A stretch of DNA of 64,000 nt from Sphaerisporangium rufum (GCF_016863395.1 NZ_BOOU01000053.1:142522-206521), one strand, 5' to 3'. Positions 26,323-35,159 are shown, numbered from the stretch's first letter. The notes: generated from the sequence alone by a model not told the origin. Numbers and translations: made by a program.

Positions 26323-26380
26323 GGGCGGCCCGGCCGCGTGCCGCCGTCATCTCGAGGGCCGGGCATCCGGCGGCGGGTGA

Positions 26381-27697
26381 TCAGTCCTCGGCGGGCAGCA
26401 GGACGGTCACCGACAGGCCGCCGTCCCGGCGCGGGCGGGCGGTGACCGTGCCGCCGTGCGCCTCGGCGATCGCCCGGACGATCGACAACCCGAGCCCGCT
26501 GCCGGCGCCGGACGCCGCCCGGTCGCCCTCCAGCCGCCGGAACGGCTCGAAGATCGTCTCCATCTCCCAGGCGGGCACCGGCTCCCCGGTGTTCTCCACC
26601 GTCAGCCGCACCATGTCGCCACCCTCATCACCCTCACCCTCCTCCCCATCGTCGCCGCCGGCGCCCCGCCGCGGCACGGCCCGATCGCCACGCTCGTCCT
26701 GCCCCTCCTGCCGAGGACGCCGGTGGTCCTGCGCCCCCTCCTCCTGGCCGCCGGCGGCCGGGGCGGGACGGTCGCAGGCGACCCACGCCCGGCCACCGGG
26801 GACGTTGTGGCGGATCGCGTTCTCCACCAGGTTGCGCACCAGCCGTTCCACCAGCACCGGATCGCCCACGGTCGGCGCGTGACCGGCCGTGTCGTGCACG
26901 GTGATTCCGAGCTCGGCGGCTTCGGCCGCCACCTCGTCGGCCACGTGCTCCACCAGGTCGGCCAGGTCGAACCGGCTGCGGGCCAGGATCGCCTGCCCGC
27001 CCTGCGCCAGTGCCAGCAACCCGTCGATCAGCCGGTGGTGGCGGGCGTTGACCACCAGCAGCGACTCGCCGAGCCGCCGCAGCTGCGGCGGGGCGCCGGG
27101 CTCGGCCATCGCCACCTCCACCAGGGTCCGGTTGACCGCGACCGGGGTGCGCAGCTCGTGGGAGGCGCTGGCGATGAAGCGCCGCTGCCCGTCCACGGTG
27201 CGGGCCAGCCGGGCCAGCAGGCCGTCGATGATGTCGGCCAGCTGTTTGACCTCCTCCTCCGGGCCCGGGTAACGGATGCGTTCGTGCAGGTCGTGGCCAC
27301 GGGCCACCCGGTGGGCGGCGGCGGTCAGCGCGCCGAGCGGGCGCAGCGCCCAGCCGGCCGCCCACCAGCCCACCCCGCCGGCCACCGCCGAGCCGCCGAG
27401 CAGCAGCAGCCCGCCCCACAGCCGCAGATCATCAAGGATCGCGGTCAGCACGTACCGCTGCACGATCCCCTCGTACAACGCCGGGCGCGTGGCCGGGGTC
27501 TCTTTGAGCCACATACGGCCGTAGGAGCCGACCATGATCGTGGCGCTCCCGGCGCGCAGGGTGGCCAGGCTCAGGTGCACCGCCAGGTGCGCCCCGGCGA
27601 GCGGCAGCCCGCCGACCAGCAGCGACGCGGCGGTGAACGCCAGGGCGAACCGCGCCCGGACCGTCCGTGCCGCCGTCCTTCTCCCGGGTCGTCTCAT
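26381..27697 (-). CDS. Sensor histidine kinase with acidic/basic insert in the ATPase domain
   Basis: The 438-residue kinase has helices near residues 15-38 and 92-116, a HAMP region, HisKA with H180 (SASHELRTP), an N box with N293 and a G box GAGSGLGLSIV. Between N box and the next ATPase motif, residues about 309-361 form a highly charged, low-complexity insert (GQEEGAQDHRR, GDDGEEGEGDEGGD) at 26615-26773, where relatives have a short loop. The gene overlaps its response regulator by one base (TGATG). Confidence 0.9.
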   Translation of the reverse strand: MRRPGRRTAARTVRARFALAFTAASLLVGGLPLAGAHLAVHLSLATLRAGSATIMVGSYGRMWLKETPATRPALYEGIVQRYVLTAILDDLRLWGGLLLLGGSAVAGGVGWWAAGWALRPLGALTAAAHRVARGHDLHERIRYPGPEEEVKQLADIIDGLLARLARTVDGQRRFIASASHELRTPVAVNRTLVEVAMAEPGAPPQLRRLGESLLVVNARHHRLIDGLLALAQGGQAILARSRFDLADLVEHVADEVAAEAAELGITVHDTAGHAPTVGDPVLVERLVRNLVENAIRHNVPGGRAWVACDRPAPAAGGQEEGAQDHRRPRQEGQDERGDRAVPRRGAGGDDGEEGEGDEGGDMVRLTVENTGEPVPAWEMETIFEPFRRLEGDRAASGAGSGLGLSIVRAIAEAHGGTVTARPRRDGGLSVTVLLPAED

Positions 27698-28353
27698 CAC
27701 GGGATCCGGTAGCCCACGCCGGGCAGGGTCTCGATGACGCCCGGCTCGCCCAGCTTGCGGCGCAGCTTGGCCATCGTGGTCCGCACGGTGGTGGTGAAGG
27801 CGTCGATCCGCTCGTCCCACACCTTCTCCAGCAACGTCTCGGCCGACACGACCGTGCCGCGGGCGCGCATCAGCTCGGCCAGCACGGCCAGCTCCTTGCG
27901 GGACAGCGGGACGTAGCGGCCGGCGCGGAAGGCCTGCCGGTGCACGGTGTCCAGGGTGATGCCGGCCCGCCGCAGCACCGGCGGGTGCGCGGACCCGGTG
28001 CGGCGGGCCAGGGCCCGGACCCGGGCCAGCAGCTCGGCGAAGGCGAACGGCTTGGCCAGGTAGTCGTCGGCGCCCAGCGACAGGCCGCTGACCCGGTCGT
28101 CCACCGCGCCGGCGGCGGTGAGCATCAGCACGCGCACCAGGCCGCCGGCGGCCACGATCGTGCGGCACACCTGGTCGCCGGGCACCTTGGGCAGGTCCCG
28201 GTCCAGCACCAGCACCTCGTAGCGGGCGGCGGCCAGCAGCGCCAGGGCCCGCCGGCCGTCGTAGGCGACGTCCACGGCCAGGCCCTGGCCGCCGAGGCCG
28301 GCCGCGATCGAGTCGGCGAGCATCCGCTCGTCCTCGGCGACCAGGACCCGCAT
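27697..28353 (-). CDS. OmpR-type response regulator
   Basis: The 218-residue protein has a receiver domain with acidic residues E7/D8, phospho-acceptor D51 (VLDRDLP) and the lysine of YLAKPF, then a winged-helix domain ending GVGYRIP. It is the partner of the kinase with which it overlaps. The style resembles CutR-like regulators of streptomycetes. It is divergent from the MBOAT O-acyltransferase operon, and a three-armed repeat in the shared promoter region suggests it controls itself and that operon. Confidence 0.92.
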   Translation of the reverse strand: MRVLVAEDERMLADSIAAGLGGQGLAVDVAYDGRRALALLAAARYEVLVLDRDLPKVPGDQVCRTIVAAGGLVRVLMLTAAGAVDDRVSGLSLGADDYLAKPFAFAELLARVRALARRTGSAHPPVLRRAGITLDTVHRQAFRAGRYVPLSRKELAVLAELMRARGTVVSAETLLEKVWDERIDAFTTTVRTTMAKLRRKLGEPGVIETLPGVGYRIP

Positions 28354-28440
28354 CCGCTTGCTCCCCTCATCCCCGCCCGCCGCCTCGGCCGGCCCGCCCG
28401 GCGGCGCGCACGTGCGCCGTTCAGGGTGGCAGCCGGCGCA

Positions 28441-28470
28441 TAACGCGGGCGTTACCGATTCCGGTAACGC
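28441..28470. promoter_or_regulatory. Interlocked palindromes in the divergent RR/MBOAT promoter region
   Basis: TAACGC-GG-GCGTTA (28441-28454) overlaps CGTTACCG-ATTC-CGGTAACG (28450-28469), so the element GCGTTA/TAACGC appears three times in 30 bases. It lies 88 bp upstream of the response-regulator start and 70 bp upstream of the MBOAT start. This arrangement suits cooperative binding by a dimeric regulator. Confidence 0.5.
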
Positions 28471-28539
28471 TCTCATGATCGGCCGGCTGCTGGACTGCGC
28501 GGTGTCCCCGCCCGACTCTCCCCGCCCTCCTGGACACCG

Positions 28540-29976
28540 ATGTCGTTCGCCTCCCCGCTGTTCCTGTGGTTCTTCATGCCGGCCACCCTGCTGGCCTGCC
28601 TGGTGCTGCCGGCGCGGCACCGTGACGGGGTGGTCGCCGCCGCCAGCCTGGTCTTCTATACCTTCGGTGCCGGCGGGTACGCCGCGCTGCTGCTGTCGGC
28701 CATCGCGGTCAACTACGCGGCGGGCCTGGCGCTGGACTCGGCGTGGGCGGCCGGCCGGCCCCGGGCGCGCCGGGCGGTGCTGCTGGCGGCGGCCGGCTGG
28801 GACGTGGCGGTGCTGGCGGTGTGGAAGTACGCCGGGTTCGCCACCGCCCAGGCCGCCGCCCTGGCCGCCGCGCTCGGGCTGGGCCACCTGCCGGTGGTGC
28901 ACCTGGCCCTGCCGATCGGGATCTCCTTCTTCACCTTCCACCACCTGTCGTACGTGGTGGACGTCTACCGGGGCGACACCCCCGCCCAGCGCAGCCCGGT
29001 CGCCTTCGTCACCTACATCGCGATGTTCCCGCAGCTGGTCGCCGGGCCGATCGTCCGCTACCACGAGATCGCCGGCCAGCTCGGCGCGGCCCGCGCCGAC
29101 CGCCTGGGCGACCTGGCCGCCGGGTTCCCCCGGTTCGCCCTGGGCCTGGCCAAGAAGGTGGTCGTGGCCGACTCGCTGGCGCCGATCGCCGACGCGGCGT
29201 TCGCCCACCCCGGCGGCCCGGTCTCCACGCCGACCGCGTGGCTCGGCGCGGTGGCCTACACGCTGCAGATCTACTTCGACTTCTCCGGCTACTCCGACAT
29301 GGCCGTCGGCCTGGGCCGGATGCTGGGCTTCCGGCTGCCGGAGAACTTCGACCGGCCCTACAGCGCCTACTCGGTGACCGACTTCTGGCGGCGGTGGCAC
29401 ATGTCGCTGTCGCGCTGGTTCCGCGACTACGTGTACATCCCGCTGGGCGGCAACCGGCGCGGCGCGGCCCGCACCTACCGCAACCTGGTGATCATCTTCG
29501 TGCTGTGCGGGCTGTGGCACGGTGCCGGGTGGACCTTCCTGGTCTGGGGCTGCTACCACGGCGCGCTGCTGGTGGCCGAGCGGCTGCTCGGCTTCGACCG
29601 CCCGCCTCGCGCGGCCCTGGCGGCGGCCGGCCGGCGGGCGGTGACCCTGCTGCTGGTGATGGCCGGCTGGGTGGTGTTCCGGGCGCCGAGCATGACCGAG
29701 GCCGCCGGCATGCTGCGGGCGATGGTCACCTGGCGGCCGGGCGGGCTGGACGAGTTCGCCGCCTATGCCGCCGGTCACCAGCGGACGGCGGTGCTGGTGC
29801 TGGCGGCGGCCGTGGTGGTGCTGCCGGCCGGGCCGCCGCTCGGCCGGCTGCTGGAGTGCGGCCGCGGCCGCCGCGCCCGGGTGGCGCGGGCCGCGGTGAG
29901 CCTGGTGGCCGCCCCGGTCGCGGCGGTGCTGGTCGCCGCCGGGACCTTCAGCCCGTTCCTGTACTACCAGTTCTGA
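28540..29976 (+). CDS. MBOAT-family O-acyltransferase (AlgI/DltB-like)
   Basis: The 478-residue protein has about eleven membrane helices and the MBOAT motifs: Y-F-D-F-S-G-Y-S-D near 245-252, FWRRWHMSLSRWF (H287) and the catalytic histidine H327 in LCGLWHGAGWTF. Family members move acyl groups across the membrane onto extracellular polysaccharides or other acceptors. It is followed 17 bp later by an AlgJ/AlgX-like partner. No polysaccharide synthase genes are adjacent, so the acceptor is unknown. Confidence 0.92.
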   Translation: MSFASPLFLWFFMPATLLACLVLPARHRDGVVAAASLVFYTFGAGGYAALLLSAIAVNYAAGLALDSAWAAGRPRARRAVLLAAAGWDVAVLAVWKYAGFATAQAAALAAALGLGHLPVVHLALPIGISFFTFHHLSYVVDVYRGDTPAQRSPVAFVTYIAMFPQLVAGPIVRYHEIAGQLGAARADRLGDLAAGFPRFALGLAKKVVVADSLAPIADAAFAHPGGPVSTPTAWLGAVAYTLQIYFDFSGYSDMAVGLGRMLGFRLPENFDRPYSAYSVTDFWRRWHMSLSRWFRDYVYIPLGGNRRGAARTYRNLVIIFVLCGLWHGAGWTFLVWGCYHGALLVAERLLGFDRPPRAALAAAGRRAVTLLLVMAGWVVFRAPSMTEAAGMLRAMVTWRPGGLDEFAAYAAGHQRTAVLVLAAAVVVLPAGPPLGRLLECGRGRRARVARAAVSLVAAPVAAVLVAAGTFSPFLYYQF

Positions 29977-29993
29977 CCGGAGGCGAGCAGACC

Positions 29994-31181
29994 ATGACCG
30001 AGGGACCCGCCCGCCCGCCGGGCCGGGCCGGCGCGCGGCGCCGGTCGGTGACCGCGTTGGCGGCGCTGCTGTTCTTCTTCGGCCCGGCCCTGGCCTACGC
30101 GGCGGGGGAGCGGGCCGAGCAGATCGAGAACCGGCGGCTGCCGGGCTTCCCGCCGCTGTCGCAGGGCCTGGCGGCGCTGCCGCGGGTGAACGACTGGGCG
30201 ACCGCTCACCTGCCGTTGCGCCGGTACGCGGTGCGCGGCCATGCCGCGGTGTCGCAGGCGCTGTTCGGGCAGGCCCCGGCCTACGGGGCCTCGGCGACCG
30301 GCTACCCCCGGGTGATCGAGGGACGCGAGGGCTGGCTGTACTTCGGGGACGACGTGAGCGAGGCCTGCCGGCCCCGCCGGCCGGTCGCCGGCACGGTGCA
30401 ACGGCTGCGCCGGCTGGCCGGCATCGTGCGGCGGTCGGGCCGGCGGCTGGTGCTCGCGGTGGCGCCCGACAAGACCACGATCGTGCCGGACCGGCTGCCC
30501 GGCCGCTTCCCCGGCCAGGGGTGCCTGGCCCGGCGCAAGCAGGAGCTGTGGGCGGCGCTGCGGGCGGCGGGCCTGCCCGGCCTGCTCGACCTGCGCGGCC
30601 CGCTGGAGCGGGCGCAGCGGGCCTCCGGCGAGCCGGCCTACTGGCGCACCGACAGCCACTGGACCGAGCGCTCGGCCGGGCTGTTCGGCGCCGAGCTGGC
30701 CCGGGCGCTGGATCCCGCGCTGGGCCGCGGCACCCGGCTGGTGCGGGCCGGGCGGGCGCCGCGGGCCGGTGACCTGGGCGGGCTGCTGGGCACCGACGCC
30801 GAGGAGGTCATCGACCGGTGGCGGCTGGTCCGCGAGGGGGTGTACCAGAGCGGGCAGGAGCGCCAGGGGTATCCGGTGTCGTTCCGCACCCGTCATGCCT
30901 CCACCGCGGCGCCGCTGTACCGGGAGGCGACGGTGATCGTCGGCGACTCCTTCACCCGCAATTCGCTGCCGTGGGTGCTGCCGTACTTCGCCGACGTCAC
31001 CTACCTGCGCAGCGACGCCCCCGCCACGCTGGGTGCGGATCGGTTCGCCGCCACGGTCGCCGGCGCCGGCACGGTGGTGGTGGAGATCGTGGAACGCCAC
31101 CTGGCCGGCGGCCGCGCCGACCCGCTGGAGGACGCGGTGCTCGACGCGCTGGAGTCCGCGCTTCGTACCCCTGCACGGTGA
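29994..31181 (+). CDS. AlgJ/AlgX-like SGNH O-acetyltransferase partner
   Basis: The 395-residue protein has an N-terminal signal anchor (about residues 17-37) and an extracytoplasmic SGNH-like domain. The Asp-His pair is in YWRTDSHWTE (D220/H222) and the nucleophile serine in VIVGDSFTRNS, as in AlgX/AlgJ. It probably takes the acetyl group exported by the MBOAT protein and transfers it to the final acceptor. GGAGG lies ten bases before the ATG. A strong hairpin follows the gene. Confidence 0.85.
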   Translation: MTEGPARPPGRAGARRRSVTALAALLFFFGPALAYAAGERAEQIENRRLPGFPPLSQGLAALPRVNDWATAHLPLRRYAVRGHAAVSQALFGQAPAYGASATGYPRVIEGREGWLYFGDDVSEACRPRRPVAGTVQRLRRLAGIVRRSGRRLVLAVAPDKTTIVPDRLPGRFPGQGCLARRKQELWAALRAAGLPGLLDLRGPLERAQRASGEPAYWRTDSHWTERSAGLFGAELARALDPALGRGTRLVRAGRAPRAGDLGGLLGTDAEEVIDRWRLVREGVYQSGQERQGYPVSFRTRHASTAAPLYREATVIVGDSFTRNSLPWVLPYFADVTYLRSDAPATLGADRFAATVAGAGTVVVEIVERHLAGGRADPLEDAVLDALESALRTPAR

Positions 31182-31201
31182 GGCGGCCGCTCCCCGGCCG
31201 G

Positions 31202-31237
31202 GCCGGGTCCCGGGGCAGCCCTGCCCCGGGACCCGGC
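31202..31237. terminator. Bidirectional stem-loop terminator
   Basis: CCGGGTCCCGGGGC (31203-31216) pairs perfectly with GCCCCGGGACCCGG (31223-31236). Adding one pair at each end gives a 16-bp stem with a 4-base loop. It lies 20 bp after the AlgJ-like stop and 10 bp after the stop of the convergent depolymerase gene, so it can serve both. Confidence 0.8.
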
Positions 31238-31247
31238 GATCGGGCGG

Positions 31248-32213
31248 TCACCGCCGGGCGAAGAAGCCGACGATCACCCGCCCGGCGTCGATGTCCATGC
31301 CGACCCGGCCCTGGATGTCGGGATACTGGCCGGTTCCCCCCGGCCAGGTGTGGCCGCCGCCCCTGACCGTGTACAGCTCCACCCGCGGCGTGCCGGGGGA
31401 GTGCCAGGTGGTCCGGGTGACGGTGGTGCCGTCGTCCGGCGCGGTGTCGGGCAGTCGGACCGGGGCGTGCCGGGCGGCCTTGGCGGCGCGGGCGAACGCG
31501 CGGGCGGTGTCCATGGTGCCGATCGTGGCGATGGGCGGCTCGTTGCTGATCTGGTCGTTGGGCGGCGGCGGGTCGGGCAGCCCGGCGTAGGGGCGCAGCG
31601 GGTCGGCGGTGCCGTAGACGATCAGCGCCGGGATGCCGCGCTCGGGCCGCGGCGGTGCGGGCCGGGCGGCGAGCTGTCCGGCGACGGCGGCGACCCCGGC
31701 GAACCGGGCGGGACGCTGGGCGGCGATGCGCAGCGCCAGGTTCGCCCCGTTGGACATCCCGGCCAGGTAGATCCGCGCGGGGTCGATGTGGTGCCCGCGC
31801 ACCAGCCGCCGGGCGAGCGCCTCGACGAACTCCACGTCGGCGTGGGGGTCGGGGCGCAGCCTGGTCGGTTCCAGGGAGTCCCCCCATGCCTTGTTCAGCC
31901 CGGTGGGGTAGGCCACGGCGATCCCGCGCGCCGCCGCGACGGCCGACAGGCGGGTCGTCTTGTCCATGCCGGCGGGGGTGTCGCCCTTGCCGTGCAGGGC
32001 GATGATCACCGGGACCCGGCCGGGGTGCGGCACCGACAGGCGGTAGGCCCGATCGACTCCGCCGACGCGCAGGGTGCCCTCCACCCAGGTGGGCGGGCGG
32101 ACCGTGCCGGGCCGGTCCCGCTGGGGCCGTTCCTGCGGCGTGGCGGCGCCCGGCAGGGCCGCGGGGCCGGCGGCCACCGCGGCGGCGAGCAGGGCGGCGG
32201 TGATGACGCGCAT
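31248..32213 (-). CDS. Secreted poly(3-hydroxybutyrate)-depolymerase-like esterase (LpqC type)
   Basis: The 321-residue protein has a Sec signal peptide (residues 1-24), the oxyanion motif IIALHGKGDT, nucleophile elbow GMSNGA, an aspartate in YGTADPLRPY and a late histidine in GGGHTWPGG. These are the marks of the PhaZ/feruloyl-esterase-like secreted family. AAGGAG is eight bases before the ATG; an in-frame GTG nine bases earlier is less well placed. It is divergent from a TetR gene with a dyad between them, so it is probably regulated by it. Confidence 0.87.
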   Translation of the reverse strand: MRVITAALLAAAVAAGPAALPGAATPQERPQRDRPGTVRPPTWVEGTLRVGGVDRAYRLSVPHPGRVPVIIALHGKGDTPAGMDKTTRLSAVAAARGIAVAYPTGLNKAWGDSLEPTRLRPDPHADVEFVEALARRLVRGHHIDPARIYLAGMSNGANLALRIAAQRPARFAGVAAVAGQLAARPAPPRPERGIPALIVYGTADPLRPYAGLPDPPPPNDQISNEPPIATIGTMDTARAFARAAKAARHAPVRLPDTAPDDGTTVTRTTWHSPGTPRVELYTVRGGGHTWPGGTGQYPDIQGRVGMDIDAGRVIVGFFARR

Positions 32214-32236
32214 GGGCGACACTCCTTCTATGGCTA

Positions 32237-32262
32237 TTAGGTGCTGACCTAAACCCTATAGG
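32237..32262. promoter_or_regulatory. Operator between esterase and TetR genes
   Basis: TTAGGT-GCTG-ACCTAA (32237-32252) is a perfect dyad, followed by the palindrome CCTATAGG (32255-32262). That palindrome can supply a TATAGG -10 on either strand. The region lies between divergent starts at 32213 and 32314, so the TetR protein probably binds here. Confidence 0.55.
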
Positions 32263-32313
32263 ATGATGGAGTGGCCTAGGATCGGGACCCACGCCCCAGG
32301 TGACGGACGGACC

Positions 32314-32898
32314 ATGCGCAGACGACTCAACAGGCAGGCCGTGATCGAGGCCGCGATCGCCTACGCCGACGAGCACGGCCTGGACGCCCTGACGGTCAGC
32401 GCGCTGGCCCGCCACCTGGGCATGGCACCGCCGAGCCTGTACGCCCACGTGCCCGGCGGGCTGCGCGAGCTGCGCGCCGCGATCTGCGTCCGCGGCCTGC
32501 TCGACATCGCCGACCGCTGCCGGCGCGCCGCCACCGGCCGGGCCGGCGCCGACGCGCTGCGGGCGCTGGCGCACGCCCAGCGCGCCTACGCCCGCGACCA
32601 CCCGGCCCGCTACGCGGCGACCGCGTTCGGCGTGGACCACTACCAGGACGACGACGTGCGCCGTGCCGCCGACGAGGCCGCCGCGGTCGCCGCCGACATC
32701 CTGGCCACCTGCGCGCCGGACGGCCCCGCGCGCCTGCACGCCGCCCGGGGCATCCGCAGCGCCGTCCAGGGGTTCTGCGCCCTGGAGGCGGCCGGCGTGT
32801 TCGCGCTCGCCGTCCCCGCCGACGACAGCTTCGCGTGGCTGGTCGACGCCCTGGTCGCCCGGATCGTCCCGGCCGCGGTGCCCGGCCGCGCGGGCTGA
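32314..32898 (+). CDS. TetR-family regulator (WHG-domain type)
   Basis: The 194-residue protein has the helix-turn-helix ALTVSALARHLGMAPPSLYAHVPGG (core about 27-46) and a C-terminal helical domain of the TetR WHG class. The frame is open to an ATG at 32263, inside the promoter region. The ATG at 32314 fits better because homology starts with MRRRLNRQAVIEAA. It is divergent from the esterase gene and probably represses it. The 146-bp gap to the next gene holds only a short 6-bp stem at 32900-32915. Confidence 0.87.
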   Translation: MRRRLNRQAVIEAAIAYADEHGLDALTVSALARHLGMAPPSLYAHVPGGLRELRAAICVRGLLDIADRCRRAATGRAGADALRALAHAQRAYARDHPARYAATAFGVDHYQDDDVRRAADEAAAVAADILATCAPDGPARLHAARGIRSAVQGFCALEAAGVFALAVPADDSFAWLVDALVARIVPAAVPGRAG

Positions 32899-33044
32899 AT
32901 CGCCGCCACCGGCGAATCGCCCGAGCCGGGCCCGGCCGCACGGCCGCCCGGCGGGGTCGCCGTAGGCGCGGATGGACGGCGGCGTGGCCGGTGGCCGGGA
33001 AAAACCGTTTCCGTCCCGGCGGCCCGCCGGGTGAGGATGCCGGG

Positions 33045-33806
33045 ATGGGACGCGCGTTCGAGGAGCTGGTGAGCGAGGCCGAGGCGGCGCCGGTCGAGGG
33101 CTGGGACTTCTCCTGGCTGGCCGGCCGGGCGACCGAACAGCGCCCGTCCTGGGGCTACCAGCGGCTGATGAGCGACCGGCTGGCCCGGGCCGGCGCGGCG
33201 CTGGACGTACAGACCGGCGGCGGTGAGGTGCTGAACGGCGCGCCGGTGCTGCCACCGGTCATGGCCGCCACCGAGTCCTGGCCGCCCAACCTCGCCCGGG
33301 CCGCCCGGCTGCTGCGGCCGCGCGGGGTGGCGGTGGTGGCCACCGGCGAGCGGCCGCCGCTGCCGTTCGCCGACCGGGTGTTCGACCTGGTGGTCAGCCG
33401 GCACCCGGTCGCGGCGTGGTGGAGCGAGATCACCCGGGTGCTGCGGCCCGGCGGCACCTACCTGGCCCAGCACGTCGGCCCGGCCACCGTGTTCGAGCTG
33501 GCCGAGTTCTTCCTCGGCCCGCAGCCGACCGACCGGCGGAACCGGCGCCACCCCGAGGTGGAGACCGCCGAGGCCTCGGCGGCCGGACTGACGGTGGTCC
33601 AGGCGCGGCTGGAGCGGCTGCGGATGGAGTTCTTCGACGTCGGCGCGGTCGTCTACTTCCTGCGCAAGGTGATCTGGATCGTCCCCGGCTTCACCGTCGA
33701 ACGCCACCGCGACCGGCTGCGCGCCCTGCACGAGCGCATCGAGCGGGACGGCCCGTTCGTCGCCCACTCCAGCCGCGTCCTCATCGAGGCCCGCCGCCCG
33801 GCCTGA
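33045..33806 (+). CDS. SAM-dependent methyltransferase (class I)
   Basis: The 253-residue protein has a class I methyltransferase core: motif I ALDVQTGGGEVL, a later acidic strand FDLVVSRHPV and VLRPGGTYLAQHV. Between residues about 70 and 85 it also carries WPPNLARAARLLRP, common in actinobacterial class-I enzymes annotated only by fold. GAGGA is eight bases before the ATG. The substrate is unknown. A GACCAC-GAT-GTGGTC hairpin follows at 33831-33845. Confidence 0.83.
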   Translation: MGRAFEELVSEAEAAPVEGWDFSWLAGRATEQRPSWGYQRLMSDRLARAGAALDVQTGGGEVLNGAPVLPPVMAATESWPPNLARAARLLRPRGVAVVATGERPPLPFADRVFDLVVSRHPVAAWWSEITRVLRPGGTYLAQHVGPATVFELAEFFLGPQPTDRRNRRHPEVETAEASAAGLTVVQARLERLRMEFFDVGAVVYFLRKVIWIVPGFTVERHRDRLRALHERIERDGPFVAHSSRVLIEARRPA

Positions 33807-33830
33807 GCGCGACCCGCCGCCGATCACGAT

Positions 33831-33845
33831 GACCACGATGTGGTC
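33831..33845 (+). terminator. Short hairpin after the methyltransferase gene
   Basis: GACCAC (33831-33836) and GTGGTC (33840-33845) pair around a 3-base loop, 25 bp after the methyltransferase stop. It is short and lacks a T-tract. The remainder of 33807-34058 contains no recognisable gene. Confidence 0.3.
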
Positions 33846-34058
33846 GGTGGCGGGACTTCGTGGTGCCCTGTCGCAGGACGGCGCCGGGCGGCGCGCTCGA
33901 CCCGCTCGACGTGCACGTCATCCAGATCTTCTCGTTCCCGTCCGGCGACCCGGCCGAACCGGTCGGCCGGCAGGCGGGCAGGCACCGGCCGTCCAGGCCG
34001 TCTCCGGTCCGAGGATGTCGCACGAGTCGTTCCACGTCCCTGGAGCTTGAACCCCGGC

Positions 34059-35033
34059 TCAGCCCGGTGATGACCCGGCGACAAGCGTCTCGCCCGCCTC
34101 GGTACGCGCGTAGAGCACGAACCTGCCCGACCGGTGCGCGCCGGCCAGCCCCGCCGCGCGCAGCGCGGTCAGATGCCGCGACACCCCGGCCATGGACATG
34201 CCGGTGCGCCGGCTCAGCTCGGTGGTGGAGGCCGGGGCGGCCAGCTCGCCCAGCAACATCGCGCGGGTACGGCCGAGCACCGCCGCCAGCGCCTCGGGCA
34301 CCTCGGTCCGGCGGCGCTCCCACAGCGTGGCGATCCCGCGCGGGGAGTAACGCAGGGTGGGCTGCCACGGCGGGACGGTGATCGAGAAGATCCGCGGCCA
34401 GATGAAGACCGAGGGCACCAGCAACAGCCCCCGTCCGCCCAGCCTGCGCTCGCCCGACCGGTGCCGGTGCCTGAGCAGCAGGGTGTCGTCGGTCCAGCGG
34501 ACGGCCGGGTCCAGATCGTTGAGCAGCCGCGCCGCGCCTCCCTCGGCCAGCAGCCGGGCCCGTTGCAGGATGTCGCCGTCCAGCAGGGTGCGGATGCCCG
34601 GCCAGTAGGGGGCCAGCGCCGCGTCCCAGTAGGCGCGGATCACCTCCGAAAGCTCCGCCAGCCCTCGCGCCGGGTCCTGGCGCAGCGGGGCGAGGCGGGA
34701 CCCGGCCAGCCCGGCGAGGTCGGCGCGGACCCGCTCAGGCGGGGTGGCGCGCATGGTGGCCAGCTCCAGCTCCAGGCCGGGGGCGGTGGTGACCGGCGGG
34801 GGGCAGACGAACGCCGGGATGGTGCGGGTGGGCACCGGCACCAGGTCGGCGAGTACGCCCCAGTCGACGCCCGCGGCCCGCAGCCTCGGCGCGGCGGCCG
34901 AGACCCAGGGGCGGTGCAGCGGGTGCTCGCCGGGGCTCCTGAGCACCCGCGTGCTCGCCACGACCTCCCACAGGGGCGAGAACGCGAACCGCATGCAGGC
35001 CAGATCGGCCAGCTCGAACCCAAGCCGCAGCAC
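34059..35033 (-). CDS. DUF5937 / ArsR-type helix-turn-helix regulator
   Basis: The 324-residue protein has an N-terminal DUF5937-like domain (CMRFAFSPLWEVVAS, the usual opening segment) and a C-terminal ArsR-type winged helix (STTELSRRTGMSMAGVSRHLTALRAAGL). The start is the GTG giving VLRLGFELADL, with AAAGGGG upstream; no ATG fits the family start. It is divergent from an MFS exporter, and a perfect 9-bp dyad lies upstream of that gene. The ligand is unknown. Confidence 0.85.
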   Translation of the reverse strand: MLRLGFELADLACMRFAFSPLWEVVASTRVLRSPGEHPLHRPWVSAAAPRLRAAGVDWGVLADLVPVPTRTIPAFVCPPPVTTAPGLELELATMRATPPERVRADLAGLAGSRLAPLRQDPARGLAELSEVIRAYWDAALAPYWPGIRTLLDGDILQRARLLAEGGAARLLNDLDPAVRWTDDTLLLRHRHRSGERRLGGRGLLLVPSVFIWPRIFSITVPPWQPTLRYSPRGIATLWERRRTEVPEALAAVLGRTRAMLLGELAAPASTTELSRRTGMSMAGVSRHLTALRAAGLAGAHRSGRFVLYARTEAGETLVAGSSPG

Positions 35034-35099
35034 GCCGCACCCCTTTCCACCCGCGTCCCGGTGTTCCTGAACCGGGGCCGGAACGGTACCGCGCGCCGG

Positions 35100-35123
35100 T
35101 CGATTCGCTCCAGCGCGAATCGA
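35100..35123. promoter_or_regulatory. Operator between ArsR-type and MFS genes
   Basis: TCGATTCGC (35100-35108) and GCGAATCGA (35115-35123) are exact inverted copies with a 6-base spacer. The dyad lies 36 bp before the MFS start and 66 bp before the regulator start. Its size and symmetry fit an ArsR-family site. Confidence 0.6.
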
Positions 35124-35159
35124 TGGAGCATGCCGCCGGGCGGCGGCAGGGTTCGGCTC

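Noticed and set aside
33807..34058. Several short open frames in the gap after the methyltransferase
   Set aside because: None has a recognisable motif or good start, and open frames are common at this GC content.
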